Positions 37,484 to 45,791 are shown, counted from the first letter of the stretch. The stretch is 64,000 bases of DNA from Eubacterium ventriosum (GCF_025150745.1 NZ_CP102282.1:2119501-2183500); one strand, 5' to 3'. A program made the numbers and translations. Notes: a model not told the origin generated them from the letters alone.

Positions 37484-38250
37484 AATCTCTGTTAGCTCTT
37501 ATGAGAAAAGAATATATGGAAGCTACACGAACGGGTAAAATTATGATTATTATATTACTATTTGTACTGTTCGGTATTATGAGTCCTGCGGTTGCGAAGC
37601 TAACACCATGGATGATGAAAATGCTATCTGACTCAATGGCAGAAAGTGGGTTGATTGTCACAAATGTTCAAGTGGATGCTTTGACTTCATGGACACAATT
37701 TTTTAAGAACATTCCGATTGCGCTGATTGCTTTTGTACTTATATTTAGCGATATATTTACTAAAGAATACAAATCTGGAACATTATTACTTGTGCTGACA
37801 AAAGGCTTGTCACGATATAAAGTTGTACTTGCAAAAACTGTGCTGTTGCTGTCAATTTGGACAGTTGGATATGAGATATGTTTTACCATTACTTATGGAT
37901 ACAATGAGTATTTTTGGGATAACAGTATTGCGAATAACTTATTTTTTTCAGCAACTATGTGGTGGATATTTGGCGTGTGGGTTATATGCCTTATTACTCT
38001 ATTTTCATCATTGTTGAAGAATAACACAGGCGTTTCTTTGTGTATCGGAGGGACAGTACTATTGGCATATTTATTGAGTATCATACCGAAAGCAAAGTGG
38101 TATTCTCCTACTATATTGATGAATACCAACTCACTTTTGATGGGTGTAGAGGAAATAGACGCATATATAAAAGCTATAGTTATCACTGTTTTCTTGTGTA
38201 TAGTATGCGTTGCTGTAAGTATTCCGATTATAAACAAGAGGCAGCTTTAA
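37480..38250 (+). CDS. ABC-2 type permease of the MerR operon
   Basis: A 256-residue membrane protein with six helices. The block FSDIFTKEYKSGTLLLVLTK is typical of ABC-2 permeases (NosY/BcrB group). ATG overlaps the ATPase stop. It forms the membrane channel of the exporter. Confidence 0.9.
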   Translation: MKSLLALMRKEYMEATRTGKIMIIILLFVLFGIMSPAVAKLTPWMMKMLSDSMAESGLIVTNVQVDALTSWTQFFKNIPIALIAFVLIFSDIFTKEYKSGTLLLVLTKGLSRYKVVLAKTVLLLSIWTVGYEICFTITYGYNEYFWDNSIANNLFFSATMWWIFGVWVICLITLFSSLLKNNTGVSLCIGGTVLLAYLLSIIPKAKWYSPTILMNTNSLLMGVEEIDAYIKAIVITVFLCIVCVAVSIPIINKRQL

Positions 38251-38268
38251 GTATGTGTATGAAGTATA

Positions 38269-38421
38269 TGGATGCTTTGTCCTGTCTGCGGCAATAAAAC
38301 CTGAACAATGATACAAGAAAATACTGAGATGAAAAACTTTCCTCTCTACTGTCCGAAGTGCAAGAAAGAAACAATCATCAATGTTCAAGATATGAAAATC
38401 ACGCTTGCAGTCAGTAAATAA
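38269..38421 (+). pseudogene. Cysteine-rich KTR protein with internal stop
   Basis: The frame reads WMLCPVCGNKT, a TGA stop where Arg (NKTR) is expected, then NFPLYCPKCKKETIINVQD. This is the Cys_rich_KTR family, common cargo in conjugative and mobilizable elements. One C-to-T change (CGA to TGA) explains the break. Confidence 0.85.
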
Positions 38422-38430
38422 TTATGTATG

Positions 38431-38466
38431 CCGCCGCTATGGGTAACGCCATAACGGCGGTTTTTT
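38431..38466 (+). terminator. Terminator of the MerR-ABC-KTR unit
   Basis: CCGCCG pairs with CGGCGG around a 18-base loop, followed by six T. Confidence 0.85.
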
Positions 38467-38471
38467 AATGC

Positions 38472-39908
38472 CTATCTGCTATCTCTATCAATGGATTTCT
38501 TACGCTGTTTTTGCGTAGGTTTCTGCTTGTTGCGTTCCTGTATCTCACGCAGATGTTTTAACACGCTCTGCTTTTCAGGCGGTCTGTGCTGTTCTTTAGC
38601 GGTGGCTGTTGGTTTCCTGCTGACTTGATATTCCCACTGGGCAAGGTCATGGTTATACTGTTCCACAACGCTTTCCATTTCTCGGAAAGTCCGCATAAAT
38701 ACCTGCACATCGGGATAACCGTCCCCTTTGAGCGTATCGGGGATTTTATCCAGCCTGTCGGCAATCTCCACTTCGGTTTCTTTGATTTTTACCTCCAACG
38801 CTTTTCGTTCTTTGCCTTTGAAAATTCCCTTTGTATTGGCAAGCTGCTGTTTCAACTGCGGCAAAACTTTATCCTGCAAGGTTTTGATTTCCCTTGCCCT
38901 ATCCTGTACTTTTATCATCAGGTTTCTCATATGGCAAAACTCTGCCATATCAATGTCAAGCGTAGGCTTGGGTGGCATATCTTTCTCCCGAATAAGGTTT
39001 TGCAGAAAATCTTTTGCCTTTGCCACAATCCCACGGAACAGATTAGGCAGCCAACCTTTACTCTTGATGGATTGGCTTGCTTTTTCGTGTATCTCGGTCT
39101 GCTTGACTTCTAAAATCTTTGCTTCGGAAATACCTGATAACAACGCCATATCCGCTGTCCTGTTCCATTCCTGCCTTGCAGTGTTATCCGCTTCAATCTC
39201 GGCGGCTTTGGGATTGTTCTTGCCGATTTTCTTTGTGGGAAGATAAACGCTGTTCTTATCAAAGACCTTTAACTGCTGTTCGGGATCGGAAATATGGCGA
39301 TTGATAAGGTCGGTGTAAATCTCCTTTACCTCCCGAAGAAAAGGCTCGCTTTTGAATTTATCATCTTTTACGGTAAAGAGGTGGCTTTCATAAATTTCTC
39401 CCTTTTTTATGACGGTGCAGCCTTTTCGTATCTGCCCGTCCTCCCCTGTGATTTCTTTCTTGGTGCGTACCCTTTTGCCTGTTTCATCATAGAACACGCT
39501 GCGTGTGGCTATCTTGATGTCAGGTTCAGGAAGCAGTTTTCTTTCGCTGAAGATAAGGTGGATATGATAGTTTGTCTTGCGTTTGTTGTGGTGGAGGGCT
39601 GACACGCACTCCACACCATACCGCCTGTGGAACTCCTCCGTAAAATCTTCAAGGACTTCCTGCGGCTCATATCTTATATATACTTCAGGCAGGGCGATAA
39701 TTAATTCCCTTGCTTCAATACATTTGCCCTCTGTACCGCTTCGCTTAAATTCCTGCTGGCTTTCCCTTGCAAGGTTACTCCAAAATTCATTGTCGGCGGT
39801 GCGGTAGGTGGCATAGAGATTTTCCTGTCTTGCGTGGCTTGTGATATAGGATATTCTTCCCTTGACATTGGGTAGCTTCGACATCTGTATAAATGAATGT
39901 CTTGCCAT
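38472..39908 (-). CDS. MobA/MobL family relaxase
   Basis: About 478 residues; the ATG at 39908 has GGAGG upstream. It begins MARHSFIQMSKLPNVKGRIS, has the metal-binding two-His motif in KTNYHIHLIFSER, and the catalytic Tyr candidates near the N-terminus (GRISYITSHARQENLY). The C-terminal half is a charged helical region. It nicks oriT and pilots the strand during transfer, making the element mobilizable by a helper. Confidence 0.92.
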   Translation of the reverse strand: MARHSFIQMSKLPNVKGRISYITSHARQENLYATYRTADNEFWSNLARESQQEFKRSGTEGKCIEARELIIALPEVYIRYEPQEVLEDFTEEFHRRYGVECVSALHHNKRKTNYHIHLIFSERKLLPEPDIKIATRSVFYDETGKRVRTKKEITGEDGQIRKGCTVIKKGEIYESHLFTVKDDKFKSEPFLREVKEIYTDLINRHISDPEQQLKVFDKNSVYLPTKKIGKNNPKAAEIEADNTARQEWNRTADMALLSGISEAKILEVKQTEIHEKASQSIKSKGWLPNLFRGIVAKAKDFLQNLIREKDMPPKPTLDIDMAEFCHMRNLMIKVQDRAREIKTLQDKVLPQLKQQLANTKGIFKGKERKALEVKIKETEVEIADRLDKIPDTLKGDGYPDVQVFMRTFREMESVVEQYNHDLAQWEYQVSRKPTATAKEQHRPPEKQSVLKHLREIQERNKQKPTQKQRKKSIDRDSR

Positions 39909-40065
39909 ATACTCCTTCCTCCCGTGACGGGCATACTCTTTTTGCAACCGAGAAATCGGTTGCCGCTGTTTCGGCGGCGTAAGCAGACGGACAGCGAAGA
40001 AAACAGTGTGCTGTTTTCTTCTGTATCATAGCGGCGGTGCATTGTCCGAAGCTGTGATACATAGC

Positions 40066-40131
40066 CCCCCTGCAAGGGCGAAATACCCAGAGTACAAATC
40101 GAAGATTTGTGCGAGGGGTGTATTTCGCTCT
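40066..40131. other. Candidate oriT
   Basis: Upstream of the relaxase, an outer inverted repeat GCGAAATAC/GTATTTCGC encloses an inner hairpin ACAAATC/GATTTGT. Nested inverted repeats next to a mob gene are typical of transfer origins. The nick site cannot be placed from sequence. Confidence 0.5.
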
Positions 40132-40156
40132 CAAACGCCGAGGGCTTGGAGAATGC

Positions 40157-40372
40157 TTATTCTACTTTGCGGACATCGTTTTCATTGAGCAGGTTTCTTC
40201 CCTGATTGACGCTCATAAATCGCTCTAAAGTATCTCTGCGGATAATCGCTTTTCTTCCGACCTTGAGGACGGGAAGTTTGCCCCAGTCTACCAACTTACG
40301 CATTGTATTTCTTCCGATACCCGTACATTCTGCGGCTTCTTCTATGGTTAAACCCATTTTGATGTTGCTCAT
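40157..40372 (-). CDS. xis: Excisionase-type DNA-binding protein
   Basis: This 71-residue protein is an AlpA/Xis-like helix-turn-helix: TIEEAAECTGIGRNTMRKLV then LPVLKVGRKAIIRRDTLERF. It would direct the integrase to excise the element. It reads leftward from a consensus promoter overlapped by XRE operators, opposite to the repressor gene. Confidence 0.9.
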   Translation of the reverse strand: MSNIKMGLTIEEAAECTGIGRNTMRKLVDWGKLPVLKVGRKAIIRRDTLERFMSVNQGRNLLNENDVRKVE

Positions 40373-40399
40373 TTTATCAACCTCCTTTCAAAATACGCA

Positions 40400-40409
40400 T
40401 TTTGCAACT
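40400..40409. promoter_or_regulatory. XRE operator copy 1
   Basis: TTTTGCAACT lies just downstream of the xis promoter -10 element. Identical copies occur at 40454-40463 and, inverted, at 40499-40508. Confidence 0.7.
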
Positions 40410-40420
40410 GTGTATCTGTA

Positions 40421-40449
40421 ATTATACTTATTTTGCTATCTCTTGTCAA
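40421..40449 (-). promoter_or_regulatory. Consensus promoter of xis
   Basis: On the minus strand TTGACA (40444-40449) and TATAAT (40421-40426) are exactly 17 bases apart, a perfect consensus promoter that would need tight repression. Confidence 0.88.
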
Positions 40450-40453
40450 CTTG

Positions 40454-40463
40454 TTTTGCAACT
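40454..40463. promoter_or_regulatory. XRE operator copy 2
   Basis: TTTTGCAACT lies a few bases upstream of the xis -35 element. Confidence 0.7.
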
Positions 40464-40498
40464 TATTAAGAAATATTTTTGTCTATTATTAAAATTCT

Positions 40499-40508
40499 AG
40501 TTGCAAAA
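40499..40508. promoter_or_regulatory. XRE operator copy 3, inverted
   Basis: AGTTGCAAAA, the exact reverse complement of copies 1 and 2, overlaps the -35 element of the repressor's own promoter. Confidence 0.7.
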
Positions 40509-40529
40509 TAGGTTTTTCTATGTTATACT
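40501..40529 (+). promoter_or_regulatory. Promoter of the XRE regulator
   Basis: TTGCAA (40501-40506) and TATACT (40524-40529) are 17 bases apart; the -35 lies inside operator 3. Confidence 0.75.
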
Positions 40530-40552
40530 ATCAGCAATAGGAGGTGAAAACC

Positions 40553-41239
40553 TTGAAAAAAGAAATTACATTCACCGCAAAACAGGTCGGTGAACGAGTG
40601 AAAGAACGCCGAACAGAATTAAACTTAACAATGCCCGAACTTGGTAAGCGTGTCGGGGTAAACAAATCTACCATTCAGAGATATGAAGCGGACGGAGTAG
40701 ACCCGAAGCGTACAATGATTATCAACGGGCTGGCAGAAGCACTCCTGACCACTCCCGAATGGCTAACAGGACTTTCCGAAGATAAGGAATATGACAGCCG
40801 CACTTTATGTGCAAGGGATATGGAGGAACATATCAAAAATTATCTTGATACTGTTTCTTCTGTGGTAAAGGGAGAACCGCACCAACAACTGCTCACCACA
40901 TTCCTCGGAAAGATGATTGACCTCTATACGGTTATGACTTATCACTTTGCAGACGCTATGTCTGAGGTTGACCGTGTAGCGGAGGACGAGGGCTTAAAGC
41001 AGTCCTTACGCCGCTATGCGATTGAGTCAGGGGCGATTATGGAAAGAGTTTACCGTAAAGAAATGGAACTTCCTATCGAGGATATGAAGCAGTTTTTAGA
41101 TGGGATTTTACATATCTACGATGAGGGACGCACCGCTGTAAAGATGGGCGACCTGTTCGGGATAGTGACAGCAGCCGAGGAAAGGGTTGCTGAAAAAGAA
41201 AAATTCCGTGGCACTTTGACAAGTGAAAATGCCGATTGA
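40553..41239 (+). CDS. XRE/cI-like repressor of the mobile element
   Basis: About 228 residues. I prefer the TTG at 40553, eight bases after AGGAGG; a GTG at 40544 overlaps that site. The N-terminal HTH (LNLTMPELGKRVGVNKSTIQ) is XRE-type; the C-terminal part is helical and unlike LexA-type peptidases. It lies between the divergent xis promoter and int, the classic place for a lysogeny-type switch, and probably binds the three TTTTGCAACT sites. Confidence 0.85.
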   Translation: MKKEITFTAKQVGERVKERRTELNLTMPELGKRVGVNKSTIQRYEADGVDPKRTMIINGLAEALLTTPEWLTGLSEDKEYDSRTLCARDMEEHIKNYLDTVSSVVKGEPHQQLLTTFLGKMIDLYTVMTYHFADAMSEVDRVAEDEGLKQSLRRYAIESGAIMERVYRKEMELPIEDMKQFLDGILHIYDEGRTAVKMGDLFGIVTAAEERVAEKEKFRGTLTSENAD

Positions 41240-41326
41240 CATTCATCGGCATAAGTGACACTATTACTTTACGCACACCATATGTCACAGTCCCGATTGC
41301 CACGGATAGAAAGGAGAAATTTATCT

Positions 41327-42625
41327 ATGGCAAAAGGTTCTGTAAGAAAAAAAGGTAAAAAGTGGTACGCACGCTTCTATATCGAAGATGAAAGCGGCAG
41401 AAAAGTACAGAAAGAGTTTGTGGGAACAGAAAGCAAGTCTGAAACCGAAGCCCTGCTCAGAAAAGCAATCGCTGACTATGAGGAAAAGAAATTCGTTGCG
41501 AAGTCTGAAAACATCACAGTTGGTATGCTGCTCGATCTGTGGGTGGAGGAAGAACTGAAACCCGGCAATCTCAGCAATGGTACGGTAATGTCCTATCAAG
41601 GAACGGTCAACCGTATCAAACAGCACCCGATAGGAAACCGAAAGCTGAAAACCGTAACCGCCGACCATTTACAGGCGTATATAGACTTTCTCAGCTTTGG
41701 CGGTACAAATCCTGACGGTACAACCGCAAAGGCACTCAGCAAAGGGTATCTCCGATTGTTTTCGGCTGTTTTACAAGGGGCGTTCCGTTTTGCGGTATTC
41801 CCGAAAAGACTGATAACCTTTAACCCGATGCAGTATGTGGTATGGCGAGGAAAGAAAGAAGAATACGAACTGTTCTCGGACGAGGACGGAGAAACTGCCT
41901 CCACACCAACGCTCAGCTACGAACAGTATCAGAGATTAGAGGACTTCCTGAAAAAGAAAAACAATCCTGCACTTCTTCCTATACAGATAGCCTATTATAC
42001 AGGCTTGCGTATTGGAGAGGTCTGTGGTCTGACTTGGCAGGACATCAACCTTGAAGAACAATATCTGACAGTACGCCGCAGTATGCGTTACAACGGGGCA
42101 AGGCACAAAACAGAAATAGGGGCAACAAAGCGTAAAAAAATCCGCACCGTGGACTTTTGCGATACGCTTGCCGCAATCCTGAAATCTGCGAAAACAGAAC
42201 AGCACAAAAACCGTTTCCGATACGGGGAACTGTATAGCCTTAATTACTATTTGGAGGTCAAAGAAAAAGACCGCACCTACTATGAGGTTTACAGTCTGCC
42301 GAGGTCGGAAGAAGTCCCAGAGGGGTACAAGGAATTATCCTTTGTCTGCCTTAGACCTGACGGGGCATTTGAAGCACCAAGTACGGTGGGGATTATGTGC
42401 AGGACAGCGAGAAAAAAGGTGGAGGGATTGGAGGACTTCCACTTCCATATGCTCAGACACACCTATACAAGCAATCTGCTTTCAAACGGTGCAGCACCTA
42501 AAGATGTGCAGGAACTTCTCGGACACGCTGATGTCAGTACCACAATGAATATTTACGCTCACGCTACAAGGGAAGCAAAGCGTACTTCCGCAAGGTTGCT
42601 GGATAAGGTAATCGGCGGAGAATAA
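41327..42625 (+). CDS. int: Tyrosine recombinase/integrase
   Basis: About 432 residues; the ATG at 41327 has AAAGGAG upstream. It has an N-terminal AP2-like arm-binding domain ([18 protein letters not shown]), a SAM-like core-binding domain and a catalytic domain with Arg in [15 protein letters not shown]-x-x-R in [13 protein letters not shown], His in [10 protein letters not shown] and nucleophile Tyr in MNIYAH. It integrates and excises the element, as in Tn916-like elements. Confidence 0.95.
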   Translation: MAKGSVRKKGKKWYARFYIEDESGRKVQKEFVGTESKSETEALLRKAIADYEEKKFVAKSENITVGMLLDLWVEEELKPGNLSNGTVMSYQGTVNRIKQHPIGNRKLKTVTADHLQAYIDFLSFGGTNPDGTTAKALSKGYLRLFSAVLQGAFRFAVFPKRLITFNPMQYVVWRGKKEEYELFSDEDGETASTPTLSYEQYQRLEDFLKKKNNPALLPIQIAYYTGLRIGEVCGLTWQDINLEEQYLTVRRSMRYNGARHKTEIGATKRKKIRTVDFCDTLAAILKSAKTEQHKNRFRYGELYSLNYYLEVKEKDRTYYEVYSLPRSEEVPEGYKELSFVCLRPDGAFEAPSTVGIMCRTARKKVEGLEDFHFHMLRHTYTSNLLSNGAAPKDVQELLGHADVSTTMNIYAHATREAKRTSARLLDKVIGGE

Positions 42626-42628
42626 AAA

Positions 42629-42668
42629 TTTCCCTTGTTTCGGCTCATAAGGGCAAAAACAAGGGAAA
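42629..42668. repeat. 12-bp inverted repeat beyond int, containing a direct repeat of the left end
   Basis: TTTCCCTTGTTT pairs exactly with AAACAAGGGAAA. Within it, 42647-42665 matches 34846-34864 at 18 of 19 bases. It may terminate int and/or bind integrase; no T-run follows. Confidence 0.55.
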
Positions 42669-42701
42669 ATACATTAGGTTTGAACATTTAGTAGGCGATA
42701 T

Positions 42702-42713
42702 GCCTTGAAAATA
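42702..42713. repeat. Right copy of terminal direct repeat (candidate attR)
   Basis: GCCTTGAAAATA matches 34760-34771 exactly and lies about 80 bases after the int stop. Confidence 0.5.
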
Positions 42714-42749
42714 CAGGGGTTATAGAGGATTGAATAGATAAACTGGAAT

Positions 42750-42962
42750 TTATCTATTCGCATAATCAATCAAAATCTTTTTGCAACTACTGCAACGATA
42801 AGCTTCACAATGAGGGATTCCGCCTGAACCTTTACTCAATTCCAAATCGTCCGATTGTTTAATACGAAAAACTTTTGTCACATTATCAACTGCAAAAGTA
42901 ATGTCTCGTGAGCTCATAAGGTATCCTCTTATCATTTCTTCACCACAATATGGACATTTCAT
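42750..42962 (-). CDS. DUF6487-like zinc-ribbon protein
   Basis: A 70-residue protein starting MKCPYCGEEMIRGYLMSSRD and ending with a second Cys pair in YRCSSCKKILIDYAN. The paired CxxC motifs indicate a small zinc ribbon of the DUF6487 type. Function is unknown. It lies just outside the right end of the mobile element, on the minus strand. Confidence 0.75.
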   Translation of the reverse strand: MKCPYCGEEMIRGYLMSSRDITFAVDNVTKVFRIKQSDDLELSKGSGGIPHCEAYRCSSCKKILIDYANR

Positions 42963-43055
42963 ACTGCTTTACCTCCTATAAATATCGATTTGCAGGGAAC
43001 AATTCCTTGTCCCCTACACCATAATTACTATGTATTTGCATCTACAAACTTGAAG

Positions 43056-43964
43056 TTAGCGATTTCTTTTTCCGGTATTCTCTGTCCCACGGATTTCCTC
43101 ATGATAGAAATAATCTACGATCACCGGATGTCCCTGCGGGACTCTGCCATAAGGCATTTCATTATCCACAAAGGCACAATCATACTTCTTAGCCATTTTC
43201 TCAGCTTTTACTTCAAGTGCTTCAAAGTAGCTGCGGTTATGCTTGTTATAGATCTCGTCGTAAAGTGGTACAAGATCAGGATATTTTCCGGCGATATAAT
43301 CCATAATTGTCTTTTTGAAACCGCCTCGAAGATTGAGATTTTCGAGCCAGAACAGATCGCACTGATCCTTTACCCGCTCAAAGATTGCTTCAAAATCCGT
43401 GATACCGGGGAATACCGGGGATACGAAACAGACTGTACGGATACCTGCCTCATATACCTGCTTCATAGCAGAGATACGGCGCTCAATGCTCGAAGCAGAG
43501 TCCATATCGTTCTTGAAATTTTCATCCAGTGTGTTGATCGACCATGAAACGGTTACACGTCCAAGCTTCTTCAGCAGATCAATATCCCGTACCACAAGAT
43601 CCGACTTTGTGCAGATCAGAATATTTGCGTCAATGCCGATCAGCTGCTCCAGAAGTTTTCTGGTATTCCCGAATTGCTCCTCCTGTGGATTGTAGCCATC
43701 TGTCACAGAACCGATGACCACCCGCTGTCCAGCATATTTCTTCGGATTTTTAATTTCCGGCCAATGCTTCACATCAAGGAAAGTGCCCCATTCCTCCTTG
43801 TGCCCGGTAAAGCGCTTCATAAAAGAAGCATAGCAATACTTGCAGGCATGTGTACAGCCCACATAGGGATTGACCGAGTAACCGCCTACCGGCAGACTAG
43901 ACTTAGTCATGATGTTCTTTGTTTCCACCTCTCGAATGAGGATTCCATTTATTACTTCTTCCAT
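43056..43964 (-). CDS. Radical SAM mobile pair protein B
   Basis: This 302-residue radical SAM enzyme carries CTHACKYCYASFMKRF, a C-x3-C-x2-C cluster of the spore-photoproduct-lyase-like group (COG1533). The sequence fits the 'radical SAM mobile pair B' family, always found beside a pair-A enzyme. Its start overlaps the pair-A stop by 13 bases. The reaction is unknown; DNA or nucleotide modification or repair is a guess from family resemblance. An internal slice of this gene is duplicated at 32.3 kb. Confidence 0.9.
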   Translation of the reverse strand: MEEVINGILIREVETKNIMTKSSLPVGGYSVNPYVGCTHACKYCYASFMKRFTGHKEEWGTFLDVKHWPEIKNPKKYAGQRVVIGSVTDGYNPQEEQFGNTRKLLEQLIGIDANILICTKSDLVVRDIDLLKKLGRVTVSWSINTLDENFKNDMDSASSIERRISAMKQVYEAGIRTVCFVSPVFPGITDFEAIFERVKDQCDLFWLENLNLRGGFKKTIMDYIAGKYPDLVPLYDEIYNKHNRSYFEALEVKAEKMAKKYDCAFVDNEMPYGRVPQGHPVIVDYFYHEEIRGTENTGKRNR

Positions 43965-44653
43965 GATTTCTGTACCTCTAACACTTTATTAAATTCTTCC
44001 GGCATTTCCTGAATCATATTTTCATCCCCTATGATAGGGACAAGGTCTTCCTTCATAAACACCGGAATGCCGAGCTTATGTGCCTGGTCCGCCAGAGACC
44101 ATGCCCATTCCGGCTCCGTATGAATCTTCCTGCTCTGAGCTCCGGTCATGGTGCCCACAACGATCCAATTGATTCCGGAAAGGTCAACTGTGCCGGGATC
44201 GTCGAATAACGGCTCAAAGGTAACATGGTAATGTTTTGCTCTGACGTTTTTCCGAAGGGCGTCGATACGCCACAGTTCTGCTTTCCTCGTCACCGTAACG
44301 CCAAACCATGCGTTTTCCAGATCGGTATCAAAATCCAGCAAATCAGGTCGCTTGGTAAGGAACAGGAACTGATGCTGTGGATTTTCACGGATCTTTGCAA
44401 ATACCTCGTCTCTCCATTCCGGCTTCCATCCGGAGAGATCGCTCATCCCGGTAAGAAGAAAATTCTGCGGACGTTTCTTTTCCATCATCTTGAGCTTACC
44501 CGGAAAGAATTCAGGGTCAGCGAAGTCATCAATCATATGCCAGCGTTTCACGTTGTTGCGGGCATAGCAATATGCACACCCCACTGTGCAGCCAATGACG
44601 ATATTCATGTTCTGAATCTGATCTTTGATACAAATACTCATGACTTCTGCCAC
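43952..44653 (-). CDS. Radical SAM mobile pair protein A
   Basis: A 233-residue radical SAM protein with CTVGCAYCYARNNVKRW (C-x3-C-x2-C) and LLTGMSDLSGW, resembling phage Gp37/DUF5131-type enzymes. It forms the conserved partner of pair B. Its start overlaps the MarR-gene stop, so all three genes are translationally coupled. Substrate is unknown. Confidence 0.88.
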   Translation of the reverse strand: MAEVMSICIKDQIQNMNIVIGCTVGCAYCYARNNVKRWHMIDDFADPEFFPGKLKMMEKKRPQNFLLTGMSDLSGWKPEWRDEVFAKIRENPQHQFLFLTKRPDLLDFDTDLENAWFGVTVTRKAELWRIDALRKNVRAKHYHVTFEPLFDDPGTVDLSGINWIVVGTMTGAQSRKIHTEPEWAWSLADQAHKLGIPVFMKEDLVPIIGDENMIQEMPEEFNKVLEVQKSWKK

Positions 44654-45075
44654 TCCTCAAGATTCTTTCTGATGCGGTCGAGGCATTCCTCAAACCTGGT
44701 AATTTCTTTCTCTGAAAAACCTTTGTAGTAAATACTGCCCATCTCATCAGATACAGAATCGTACTCGCCCTTTAAGGCATGTGCTTTCTCAGTCAGAAAC
44801 AGGAGTGTTTTCCTTTTGTCCGTTTCAGACTGAACACGGCTTATCAGCCCTTGATTTTCCATTCTTTCCAGCATCGTAGTAAGAGATGTTATCGCTAATC
44901 CGCATTTAGTCGAGAGTGACCTGATTGAGATACCATCCTCCTGCCACAGCACATAAAGAATACGTCCCTGAGCTCCATTAAACGCATCAATATTCTTTTC
45001 ACTGAGAATCTTCTCGAAAATCCGGTCTCCAAGCTGTTTTATTTTGGTGACAAGAAATCCTCCATTCATTTCCAT
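44638..45075 (-). CDS. MarR family regulator of the radical SAM pair
   Basis: This 145-residue MarR-type winged helix protein has ISIRSLSTKCGLAITSLTTM then MENQGLISRVQSETDKRKTL. It is the family typically encoded first in radical SAM mobile pair operons. AGGAG lies seven bases before the ATG at 45075, inside the right arm of a perfect palindrome, so protein binding and mRNA folding could both control it. Confidence 0.92.
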   Translation of the reverse strand: MEMNGGFLVTKIKQLGDRIFEKILSEKNIDAFNGAQGRILYVLWQEDGISIRSLSTKCGLAITSLTTMLERMENQGLISRVQSETDKRKTLLFLTEKAHALKGEYDSVSDEMGSIYYKGFSEKEITRFEECLDRIRKNLEEWQKS

Positions 45076-45078
45076 ACA

Positions 45079-45126
45079 AAAGCTCCTATATAGTAGTTTA
45101 TTAAAAAAATACTATATAGGAGCTTT
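45079..45126. promoter_or_regulatory. 17-bp perfect inverted repeat, MarR operator
   Basis: AAAGCTCCTATATAGTA (45079-45095) is exactly complementary to 45110-45126 with a 14-base AT-rich spacer. On the minus strand TTGACA (45129-45134) lies just upstream, so the arms cover the promoter spacer, -10 and ribosome site. Confidence 0.85.
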
Positions 45127-45218
45127 ATTGTCAACAGTTTATATGTATTAATAGGTAAATTCCGTTTTTTTCAATTCTCCAAACTGGAATTTGATAAGCT
45201 CCTCTAAGAGATTATGTT

Positions 45219-45569
45219 TCAATTTTCTTCTATGTATTTCACTACTCTATCTATATTTCCGCTTTCATATTCATCATGTGTTAATTTGAAACACTCATCC
45301 TTACTAACACTGCTGTAGTCTATATACCTAGCAATATCTTCTGGAATTAAAAATAAGTTTACTCCTTCTCGTTTCAGCGATTGTAAATCTCCGTGATTGA
45401 CATCAACAATTACTTCCGCTTCCCAATTTTTTGCTTTAATTACAGACTGTAAATTTTCTTTTAATACAGCACTTCTCTTTTTTTTAAAAATATTAAAATG
45501 TCCATCATATCCAACCTGTGAATTTCTCCCATTAGTTACATAGGGTACAATGGCTATTTTTTTTATCAT
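45219..45569 (-). CDS. Hypothetical protein, 116 residues
   Basis: AAGGAGGAAAAGTTA precedes the ATG at 45569. The protein reads MIKKIAIVPYVTNGRNSQVG and ends DRVVKYIEEN; it looks like a small cytoplasmic alpha/beta domain. I do not recognise the family. It stands alone between the rSAM operon and ssrA. Confidence 0.6.
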   Translation of the reverse strand: MIKKIAIVPYVTNGRNSQVGYDGHFNIFKKKRSAVLKENLQSVIKAKNWEAEVIVDVNHGDLQSLKREGVNLFLIPEDIARYIDYSSVSKDECFKLTHDEYESGNIDRVVKYIEEN

Positions 45570-45693
45570 TAACTTTTCCTCCTTTTCCACTTCTTATAAC
45601 TTCAGATTTGATAAATTCATATCCACATTATAGCATAAAAATAACGACACTGTATATCACTCTAATAACATACAATGCCGTTGCTTTTATCTC

Positions 45694-45733
45694 AAAAGAC
45701 ACCTTACAAACTTTCGTTTGCAAGTGTCTTTTT
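45694..45733 (-). terminator. Terminator downstream of ssrA
   Basis: AAAAGACAC..TACAAAC arms pair with GTTTGCAAGTGTCTTTT around TTTC, with T-runs on both sides. Confidence 0.7.
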
Positions 45734-45736
45734 CGT

Positions 45737-45791
45737 GTCATAAGGTATCCTCCCACTCTTCGAGCAGGTCCCTCCTTATGACTAAGAGTGG
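45737..45791. repeat. Two interleaved perfect inverted repeats at the ssrA 3' end
   Basis: GTCATAAGG (45737-45745) pairs with CCTTATGAC (45774-45782), while CCACTCTT (45753-45760) pairs with AAGAGTGG (45784-45791). The order a-b-a'-b' is that of a pseudoknot or of mutually exclusive hairpins. The last arm overlaps the tmRNA acceptor end. Confidence 0.65.

Larger units (their letters stand above)
34760..42713 (+). mobile_element. Integrative mobilizable element, about 8 kb
   Basis: The segment between matching short repeats carries tnpV, a MerR-controlled ABC transporter, a broken KTR gene, a MobA/MobL relaxase, xis, an XRE regulator and a tyrosine integrase at its right end. Its relaxase-integrase half is clearly more GC-rich than the flanks. 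It lacks conjugation pore genes, so it would need a helper element. Boundaries are set by GCCTTGAAAATA at 34760 and 42702 and are provisional. Confidence 0.65.

Noticed and set aside
39701-40134. Two overlapping minus-strand frames between the relaxase and xis
   Set aside because: They are out of frame with the relaxase, overlap the candidate oriT and have no homology-like features.
45737-45752. Short identity between the ssrA flank and the DUF6487 gene (GGATACCTTATGA)
   Set aside because: Thirteen to fifteen bases in AT-rich DNA with no further alignment; I treat it as chance rather than an att duplication.
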